Origin: Rickettsiales bacterium | GTDB lineage: Bacteria; Pseudomonadota; Alphaproteobacteria; Rickettsiales; JANQQO01 | Length of the DNA stretch: 11,509 bases | Reading direction: 5' to 3' | NCBI GenBank assembly: GCA_028289305.1 | Contig: JANQQO010000184.1 | Location: forward strand, 1 to 11,509 | In this document: piece after piece, positions 5,922 to 11,509 of the stretch | How positions within the stretch are numbered: the stretch's first letter is position 1 | Layout of the letters: the number at the start of each line of letters is the position of its first letter | Notes under the pieces: generated by a model | Told to the model about the DNA's origin: nothing | What the model saw: only the letters and a program-made list of their open reading frames with translations | Databases searched by the model: none | Program-made: the position numbers and the translations under genes

Positions 5922-7574
5922 CTACCACCCATATCCCAGCGCTTCCATCACCGGTTCCAGCATTTTTTTTAACGGCGCAAAATAGGCCGCATAGGGCTCC
6001 CATTTTCCTCGCGCCGTGGTATAGACCGGCTGCATCACACCCTCATAACTCGGCGTATGTACGTTGCGGTTTTTCTCCTCCGTATAATAGGTGAGCACAC
6101 CCGCATCCCAGGGCACGCCAATAAACTCTAACAACGCCCGCGCATGGCCTTCTGTATCCTCCACCAGCGCCTCATAGCGGTATTCATGCACCTCCCAGGG
6201 CAGCACTTCGCGAAAATGCTGATACAGCGTCATCACTTGCACATAAAGCGCTACCGTACTCTCCAGCGTATAAAAATGCGCCATCGCGTTATTCGGCGAG
6301 AAATACTGAAAAAAACAGCTGAGACATACATCACGCGCATCGCGCAATGCCACAATCACCTTCGCTTCGGGGAATAACCGGTAGATAAAACCCAAATAGA
6401 CCACATTCAGCGGCAGCTTATCCACCACGATGCCTTCCCCGCATTTCTCTCGTACCCGCGCACGATAAAGCGCCCGTAACTCCTGTATCCGCGCTTCTGA
6501 TAACCCCTCCAACACCTCGGGATACGGCCCCTCCGCCGCCACTTCTTGCGCCAGTGTTGGGATAAACCCTTCCTCCTGCGTCGCGCTAAGCGCCGGATGT
6601 GCAGCGAGAATCTGCTCGGTCAGCGTTGTGCCAGAGCGCGGAAACCCCACCAGAAATACCGGCGCAGGCGCCTCTGCCCCCTCCGCTGGCGCGGCCCACT
6701 CAGCCACCTTCTCCTTGGTAAACCAGTCTTTCTGCCGTTGTAACAGCGCGGTGAACACCTCCGGCGTCCCCCCTGCAGCGATATACATATGGTGCTGAAT
6801 CGCCTGCGCCTGGGTGTTATAGTCAAACGCAGCGTCATACTCTTTCAGATGATTGCACAGCCGCGCCATATGCGATAGGCCAATGCTCTTTTGCTTCGGC
6901 ATCGTCACCACCTGCAGATATTTCTCCAGCACCTCCTTCGCCTCCGCATAGCGCTTGCGCCTATCGGCGAGCAGCACTTGCGGGTATAACACGCGCGGAT
7001 TATCTGGCTCCAGCGCCACCGCCTGCCCCAGCACCTCTTCTGCTGCTTCCAGCTGATTCTGCCGCTCTAGCACCAGGGCTAATTGCGCCAAAAGCTGCAC
7101 ATTCTTAGGCTGCGTCCCCAACACCCCACGCAGCAACTCTTCCGCCGCGGCAAACTCCCCCGCATCCGCAAGCGCTGAGCCTAAACGATGCTGCGCCTCC
7201 AGCCAACGCGGCGCTAAGCGATACGCCTCCTGATACGGTACCACCGCCTGTTTCGGCAATCCCGCTAGCATATAAATATTTCCTAGATTAAAGTGCAGCC
7301 CTGCTTCCTCGGGCGCTGCCGCAATCGCGTGCTTCACATACTCCATCGCAGCGGGATACTGTCCCAGCTGCTGTGCAATCATCCCAAGCAGATTAAGCGC
7401 CCCGACATGCGTCGCCTGCTTCTGCAATACGGCCTGACATAGCTGCTCTGCCTCTGCCACACGTTGTTCTTGAAACGCCTGATGCGCTTGCTGCCACAGA
7501 AGCTCCTCCTCCCCGGGCGCGCCCGTTTTCTTTGCCTTCTTCTTTCTCGGGCGCCCTACCACCCGCTCACCCAT
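5922..7574 (-). CDS. TPR-repeat sulfotransferase
   Basis: This 550-residue protein joins TPR helical repeats to a PAPS-dependent sulfotransferase domain. After a basic N-terminus (RPRKKKAKK), residues about 22-265 show repeated TPR patterns such as HVGALNLLGMIAQQLGQYP and GLHFNLGNIYMLAGLPKQA. The catalytic domain (about 303-550) has the 5'-phosphosulfate loop VFLVGFPRSGTTLTEQIL (FPRSGTT at 311-317), the 3'-phosphate motif VALRDARDVCLSCFFQYF (408-425), and the GKWEPYAAYFAPL ending common in this family. TPRs probably select the acceptor. No signal peptide is visible, so it should act in the cytoplasm. It overlaps the fliB end by 8 bases and lacks a good ribosome site of its own, suggesting translational coupling. 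The acceptor (a flagellin residue, a flagellar glycan or something else) is unknown. Confidence 0.88.
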   Translation of the reverse strand: MGERVVGRPRKKKAKKTGAPGEEELLWQQAHQAFQEQRVAEAEQLCQAVLQKQATHVGALNLLGMIAQQLGQYPAAMEYVKHAIAAAPEEAGLHFNLGNIYMLAGLPKQAVVPYQEAYRLAPRWLEAQHRLGSALADAGEFAAAEELLRGVLGTQPKNVQLLAQLALVLERQNQLEAAEEVLGQAVALEPDNPRVLYPQVLLADRRKRYAEAKEVLEKYLQVVTMPKQKSIGLSHMARLCNHLKEYDAAFDYNTQAQAIQHHMYIAAGGTPEVFTALLQRQKDWFTKEKVAEWAAPAEGAEAPAPVFLVGFPRSGTTLTEQILAAHPALSATQEEGFIPTLAQEVAAEGPYPEVLEGLSEARIQELRALYRARVREKCGEGIVVDKLPLNVVYLGFIYRLFPEAKVIVALRDARDVCLSCFFQYFSPNNAMAHFYTLESTVALYVQVMTLYQHFREVLPWEVHEYRYEALVEDTEGHARALLEFIGVPWDAGVLTYYTEEKNRNVHTPSYEGVMQPVYTTARGKWEPYAAYFAPLKKMLEPVMEALGYGW

Positions 7575-8748
7575 CGCCGATCAGCGCGCGTAGCCGCGCT
7601 TCTTTCGTCCACTCCACCTCTTCATACACCATCAATGAGAATTTCGGATCCGCCAGATGATCCAACATCCGCGAAATACTCTGCACCACCAGCATCACCT
7701 CCTCGTCGCTGGGCGGCGTGCCGTCCTCGGCGACATAGCTCATCAGCCCCAATTTCATCGTCGCAAAGCGCACTGCTAATATCATCGCCCGGTCCGTCAC
7801 GCTATTACTAAACCCAGCAAAAGGAAAGCTCGACATCGCCAGTTGCGTACCTATCCAGCGTTTCAGCACTGGCTGCAGTGCCTCTTTCGCCTGCTTCTCC
7901 CAGCGCTCTAACAGCGGCACATGCCCGGTAAGGTCCCCAATCTTGCTGATAATCGTCAGCTTCTCACGATCCACCTCTACCTGCAGCGCTTGCTCCATCT
8001 GCGCCATCACCATCTCCAGTCGCGGACGCGTGGTCTTCTTCGCCGCCGATACTATGCCCACCAAGGCATTAAGCAAACGATACATATCTTGTGGATGCGG
8101 CTGCGGCACGGGCAAATGCTTATCCGACATCTTCAGCAAAAACGGCACCGCCTCGCTCCAATCCTTCTTCTCCACCCGCATCATGGAAAAGGCCACATTG
8201 ATAATCTGCGCCAATATACGCTCTGCCGAGACATCCTCCTGCTCGGTCCATTCAATAAACGCCGTCACAATCTTGCCCGGCTCTGCCACTTCAAGCTGCT
8301 CTGGCGCATATTCCTTCATCTCCACCGGCACGCGCTCCTCCTTGACATCATGCCACACAAATGGCGCATCACCATACAGCGCCAGCCGCGTAATCTCCGG
8401 GCAGGAGAGTGCCGCTGTCATATATACTTCTCCGGCCAATGTCCGGGTAATCCGCGGGAAGAAATAACACGCATCGCCTAAGAATCGCTCTCCATGCGCC
8501 GCTTGGATCTTACACAACCCCTTTTCCAGATTCACGCAATCATCCGTCTTCGGATCGCGCTTCATGATCAGCTCTGCCTCACCGCTGGTCAGCACATCCA
8601 GCAATTCCGGCGCCTCCTTGGCATAGAGCTCTTTGCGCACCTTATCCACCTGCATCCCCCAGCCATGACAGCACGTATCCGGACAATCCGGCCCAATACA
8701 GGTAAACGGCTGCAAATAACCAATTTTCTTTGTCTGATACTGTCCCAC
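7567..8748 (-). CDS. fliB: FliB-family lysine N-methylase
   Basis: FliB in Salmonella methylates lysines of flagellin and is reported to depend on a 4Fe-4S cluster. This 393-residue protein has the family's cysteine pattern: C17-x4-C22-x3-C26-C27 (FTCIGPDCPDTCCHGW), C71, C79 (DDCVNLEKGLCKI), C94 in GDACYFFPR, and C116 in ALSCPEITRLAL, followed by a long helical C-terminal part. The length is close to that of known FliB proteins. The start is a GTG at 8748. An in-frame TAG stands four codons upstream, so no earlier start is possible, and the ribosome site is modest (AGAG). It is the first gene of a probable operon with the sulfotransferase. The flagellin next door offers almost no lysines, so its true substrate is open. 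Confidence 0.9.
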   Translation of the reverse strand: MGQYQTKKIGYLQPFTCIGPDCPDTCCHGWGMQVDKVRKELYAKEAPELLDVLTSGEAELIMKRDPKTDDCVNLEKGLCKIQAAHGERFLGDACYFFPRITRTLAGEVYMTAALSCPEITRLALYGDAPFVWHDVKEERVPVEMKEYAPEQLEVAEPGKIVTAFIEWTEQEDVSAERILAQIINVAFSMMRVEKKDWSEAVPFLLKMSDKHLPVPQPHPQDMYRLLNALVGIVSAAKKTTRPRLEMVMAQMEQALQVEVDREKLTIISKIGDLTGHVPLLERWEKQAKEALQPVLKRWIGTQLAMSSFPFAGFSNSVTDRAMILAVRFATMKLGLMSYVAEDGTPPSDEEVMLVVQSISRMLDHLADPKFSLMVYEEVEWTKEARLRALIGDG

Positions 8749-8782
8749 GAAACCACTCTAATAAGATTACTTAAAACACCAA

Positions 8783-8923
8783 ATATCTCTGCTACACTCG
8801 CTAGGCCGTCAGCGAAAATGGGGATTTTCGAGCATCGTAGCGCAACGTAGAGTAACTACTTGAGCAACGAAGCGCAGGAAATCACCATTTGCAGCTCGGC
8901 ATAGTAGAGTGTAGTGGGGGTAT
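8783..8923. repeat. Palindromic intergenic element 1 (between fliB and fliW)
   Basis: The gap between fliB and fliW is mostly one imperfect inverted repeat. The left arm (8783-8828) and right arm (8878-8923) match over CTACACTC exactly, then over GCCG, AAATGG and GATTT with small mismatches. The centre (about 8830-8876) holds a 15-base direct repeat, GAGCATCGTAGCGCA and GAGCAACGAAGCGCA (two mismatches), around the core ACTACTTGAGCA (8855-8866). It shares this core and layout with the element at 9526-9670. No open reading frame of note is inside. It could be a non-autonomous mobile repeat, a terminator-like structure or a structured RNA. Confidence 0.75.
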
Positions 8924-8934
8924 CATTTGCAGAC

Positions 8935-8949
8935 CATGCTAGTAGCATG
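8935..8949. repeat. Short perfect palindrome after fliW
   Basis: CATGCTA and TAGCATG flank a single central base, 10 bases past the fliW stop. As RNA it can fold as a 6-bp stem with a three-base loop; as DNA it could be a protein-binding site. There is no U-run. A 9-base repeat, CATTTGCAG (8886-8894 and 8924-8932), lies next to it. Confidence 0.5.
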
Positions 8950-8959
8950 TGATGTCCTT

Positions 8960-9469
8960 TTAGTTCAAAGGATGGCAGATCTGATACTTATCACTCGAAA
9001 ACACATACTGCATGCCCAGCCGCTGCTCTGCATCTACGATGATGGGCGCGCGAATATTCGCACTGATATTCACATCCTGCGGCGTGCGTTGCACTGTCAC
9101 GATGGATAACACCACCATATCAGCAAGCTCCACCCCCGTCACCCGGCTGCATTCTTCAATATCTGATGTCTCAATCAACTCACCATCCAGCGCCAGCGGC
9201 AGCACAATAAAGGAGAGCTTCTCATCATTCACACTTTGTAAGATTTTAAACTGCTCTAAGCGCTCATCAGGATAGTCCACTAAGCAGAAATCCCGCATAT
9301 TCGGCATGCCCAGCACCCCGGCAGGAAAATGGATCGCCTGTTTCACATTAATCTCAAGCGTACCATGGCGCGTTTCTATCACCACGGTCTCACCCTGCTG
9401 CTTTGAAGCGCTTATTGCATCATCGCTCATAGTTCGGCTGTCCCCTGCCACCAATTCATATCCAGTCAT
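8960..9469 (-). CDS. fliW: FliW, flagellar assembly factor
   Basis: FliW binds flagellin and, in the well-studied systems, antagonises the translational repressor CsrA, so flagellin synthesis follows export. This 169-residue protein shows the family pattern: FPAGVLGMPNMRDFCLVDY near 48-66, FKILQSVNDEKLSFIVLPL at 74-92, a VVLSIVTVQR strand, and NISANIRAPIIVDAEQRLG at 134-152, ending near a Tyr/His-Pro-Leu close like other FliW. The N-terminus carries about 28 extra residues before the first conserved strand; a second Met at residue 14 is possible. I kept 9469 because a good ribosome site (GAGGTGAT) precedes it. No csrA is visible in the window. Both flanks are palindromic elements. Confidence 0.9.
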   Translation of the reverse strand: MTGYELVAGDSRTMSDDAISASKQQGETVVIETRHGTLEINVKQAIHFPAGVLGMPNMRDFCLVDYPDERLEQFKILQSVNDEKLSFIVLPLALDGELIETSDIEECSRVTGVELADMVVLSIVTVQRTPQDVNISANIRAPIIVDAEQRLGMQYVFSSDKYQICHPLN

Positions 9470-9525
9470 AGTATCACCTCTACTTTCGATAGAAAACCAA
9501 ATTCATTATTATTTTTTCTCTCCTA

Positions 9526-9670
9526 AATAATGTCATCATGCGATGGAGAATGTGACGAAAATGCCTATTTCTTAAGAACCGGAGCGGATCGTAGGTACTA
9601 CTACTTGAGCACCGGAAGCTTAAGAAATAGGTATTTTGCAGGCCATTAAACATCGTATGATGGCATTATT
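9526..9670. repeat. Palindromic intergenic element 2 (between fliW and flgL)
   Basis: A long, nearly complete inverted repeat. The outer left arm AATAATGTCATCATGCGATG (from 9526) matches the reverse complement of the right arm ending at 9670 at 18 of 20 bases. The inner arms match over AAAAT, CCTATTTCTTAAG and neighbours. The arms are about 51 bases each (9526-9576 and 9619-9670). The roughly 42-base centre has two related copies of ACCGGAGC / ACCGGAAGC around the core ACTACTTGAGCA (9600-9611), identical to that in element 1. The right arm ends on the first base of the flgL stop triplet, so on the minus strand the hairpin starts at the very end of flgL. Confidence 0.8.
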
Positions 9671-10581
9671 TAACGCAACACATCTACTAAGCGCAAATTA
9701 CTAATCCGCGCAAAATTTTGGAACGTCGCCAGCAAAATCGTCTCATTGAGCGAAAGCTGAATCGCCACATCCTCAAAATTAATCCCTGCTTCATCCTGCA
9801 ACACCACAGAAAGCTCCTCCTGCAGCGTCGCATGCAAATTATTCACGCGTGTCAGCGTTACGATATCGTTGTTTACACTACTCTTGATCACCGTAATCGC
9901 ATCAAGCGCTTCCTCTGCAAGCGTCTGTGCGGTTTCCAGCGTTGTGTCACTATCAAACCCATGCCCCTCTACCGCCAGATGTAATGCCGCGATTAATTTC
10001 TGGAACGCCTCATTATCCGCCGTAACCCCATATTGTAGCGTCAGCTGATCGGTGGCCCTCACCTGTTGTATTGTGCTATCCCCATTGTAATACGTTCCCG
10101 TTGGCTGGTTACTTGATCCCAAATTACTGTTATTGATAATATCTCCCACTGGCGGCGTATCCGTGCGCCCACCAGCAAATAAGAATCGCCCCTCTGATTG
10201 CCCATTCAGCGCATCCGTCACCAAAGCCAGCTGGTCACGCGCAAAACTTCCCAGATCAAAACTATCCTCCACCGTGCCTGAACGCCGCGTGATAATATTG
10301 CTAATCAAATCCGTCGCAATATCCTCCAGACTCGTCAGCTGCGTCTCTATCTGATTTAAGCGCGAGATCACCAAATTATTATTATCCACATAACCTTGCG
10401 TGCGCGCCAGCGTACGCTCCAGATCCTGCACCCGGCCAATCTTGCCCGACATCTCCACAAAATTTGCTGCCTCACGGCCGCTACTCACCTGACGCGTCAG
10501 CCGCGCGAGCTCCGCCTGAGACCGGCCGATATCATTAATCGCCGTCTGAAAAACCGATAATGTACTAATACGACTAACCAT
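9670..10581 (-). CDS. flgL: FlgL, hook-filament junction protein (HAP3)
   Basis: FlgL forms the junction ring between FlgK and the filament outside the cell. The 303-residue length is typical. The N-terminal flagellin-like helix region (1-110: LARLTRQVSSGREAANFVEM, then helices with RLNQIETQLTSLEDIATDL) and the LNGQSEGRFLFAGGRTDTPP signature (125-144) are characteristic. The C-terminal helices (about 215-303) end in ETILLATFQNFARISNLRL, the expected D0 pattern. It starts 6 bases after the flgK stop, with its ribosome site (GGGGTAGGG) overlapping the end of flgK, so the two are translationally linked. It is followed directly by palindromic element 2. Confidence 0.93.
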   Translation of the reverse strand: MVSRISTLSVFQTAINDIGRSQAELARLTRQVSSGREAANFVEMSGKIGRVQDLERTLARTQGYVDNNNLVISRLNQIETQLTSLEDIATDLISNIITRRSGTVEDSFDLGSFARDQLALVTDALNGQSEGRFLFAGGRTDTPPVGDIINNSNLGSSNQPTGTYYNGDSTIQQVRATDQLTLQYGVTADNEAFQKLIAALHLAVEGHGFDSDTTLETAQTLAEEALDAITVIKSSVNNDIVTLTRVNNLHATLQEELSVVLQDEAGINFEDVAIQLSLNETILLATFQNFARISNLRLVDVLR

Positions 10582-10587
10582 TATGCC

Positions 10588-11509
10588 CTACCCCAATGCC
10601 GCAAATAAGGAATCAAACATTTCATCCACCGTAGTAATAACGCGTGAACTTGCCTGAAACGCATTCTGAAAAAGTATTGTATTCGCCAGCTCTTCATCAA
10701 TATTCACCCCGCTCGCGGCATCTTTGCGCGCTTCTAGCCCATCCAAAATCAGCTGCTCCCGCGTCAATTCCGCTTCAAACAAACTGGTACGAAACGCCGC
10801 AAAGCTAATCACTTCTGATGCATAGCCGCCAAGTGTCAGATTCACCGCCGATAGCGTACCCGCCGCGTTAAACGAAATCTGATTCAGCTGCAAATCCAGC
10901 AAATTCGTCACCGCCTGCGTACTCCCCGCACCCAGCTCATAGGTAAACACTGGTGCGGAGGGGTCACCACTATCTTGCTGTACTAATTGTCCCGCTGAGA
11001 ACAGGCCTGGATCATTGATAATACGCTGCTGCACCGCCAAATTCACCGCGCTGTTCACCGTCGCATTACTATTCGAATCAAAAAAGTTATTCAGCTCAAA
11101 ATAATGCGAGAATCCACGATTCGTCACCGAAGCAGCGCTATTGACAATGCCTCCATCATTACTCGTCAGCTCCGAGATCGCAATGCGTGACGTGCCATCA
11201 GCAGTACGAATCCGTAAGAATCCTGATTCATTCGCCGCCACCAAATTACCATTCGCATCCACCATCTCCGCCACCACACGCGGGTTGGTATCACTTGGCA
11301 CCTCAATCGTCGCCGTACCTGCCTGCACCGAAGCCGGGTTAAATCGGTCATTGCGCAAATCCGTCCCACTCTCTGGAATCGTATAGCGAATCGTATGCGC
11401 CTCCCCATCAATCGTCACCGCTACATCCACCGTATACGGGCCCGCACCCTGCGTGCCATCAAAATCCACGGTAAACGAATTCGTATTGCCGGTGCGCACC
11501 GTTTCTCCT
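10588..11509 (-). CDS. flgK: FlgK, hook-filament junction protein (HAP1), C-terminal part
   Basis: The gene enters from the right edge, so its N-terminus is missing; about 306 C-terminal residues are present and the frame stays open to the edge. The apparent start at 11499 is an internal GTG, not a real start. The family signatures are RGFSHYFELNNFFD in the middle and the C-terminal ASGVNIDEELANTILFQNAF followed by QASSRVITTVDEMFDSLFAALG, a close match to FlgK D0/D1. FlgK joins hook to filament together with FlgL. Near the right edge a beta-rich stretch (VDVAVTIDGEAHTIRY) resembles the VTI-D/G-GE hairpins in FliD and flagellin here. It ends with TAG at 10588. Confidence 0.93.
   Translation of the reverse strand, partial: GETVRTGNTNSFTVDFDGTQGAGPYTVDVAVTIDGEAHTIRYTIPESGTDLRNDRFNPASVQAGTATIEVPSDTNPRVVAEMVDANGNLVAANESGFLRIRTADGTSRIAISELTSNDGGIVNSAASVTNRGFSHYFELNNFFDSNSNATVNSAVNLAVQQRIINDPGLFSAGQLVQQDSGDPSAPVFTYELGAGSTQAVTNLLDLQLNQISFNAAGTLSAVNLTLGGYASEVISFAAFRTSLFEAELTREQLILDGLEARKDAASGVNIDEELANTILFQNAFQASSRVITTVDEMFDSLFAALG

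Noticed and set aside
8749..8959. A hidden csrA gene next to fliW
   Set aside because: I looked for a 55-75 codon frame beginning like MLVLTRK in both gaps beside fliW; the gaps are filled by palindromic elements and no such frame exists.
8783..9670. CRISPR array or insertion sequence
   Set aside because: There are only two repeat units, separated by fliW, with no regular spacers, no transposase frame, and no clear target-site duplication that I can see.

Overview
The window is a late flagellar gene cluster. Every gene is on the minus strand, so it reads from right to left: flgK (5' part outside the window), flgL, fliW, fliB, a TPR-sulfotransferase gene, a flagellin gene, a flaG-like gene, fliD, fliS, and the start of a short-chain dehydrogenase/reductase (SDR) gene cut by the left edge. 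There are no rRNA or tRNA genes, CRISPR arrays, transposase or integrase genes. The flagellin and FlgL style and the TPR-sulfotransferase suggest a Gram-negative bacterium, most likely an alphaproteobacterium. That is an inference, and no phylogenetic marker is present. Unlike the classic alphaproteobacterial FlaF/FlbT arrangement, this locus carries FliW and FliS.

Right part (about 8,750-11,509): flgK and flgL encode the two hook-filament junction proteins and are 6 bases apart. fliW lies between two gene-free gaps of about 200 bases. Each gap holds a long imperfect inverted repeat of about 140 bp. The two share a central 12-base core and internal direct repeats but have different stems, so they look like members of one palindromic element family.

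Middle (5,922-8,748): fliB (flagellin lysine N-methylase family) and a TPR-sulfotransferase overlap by 8 bases and form a probable two-gene modification operon, ending at a hairpin terminator. The flagellin beside them has only two lysines, neither in the surface domain, so FliB's target here is unclear.

Left part (1-5,759): flagellin has its own leader and candidate promoter. A perfect 11-bp hairpin separates it from flaG, followed by an unusually long FliD (862 residues), a FliS chaperone with an acidic tail, and an SDR. FliD and flagellin appear to carry the same beta-rich module of about 215-225 residues, inserted in the variable region of each; FlgK shows a faint echo. The leading finds are this shared surface module, the twin palindromic elements around fliW, and the methylase/sulfotransferase pair next to a nearly lysine-free flagellin.
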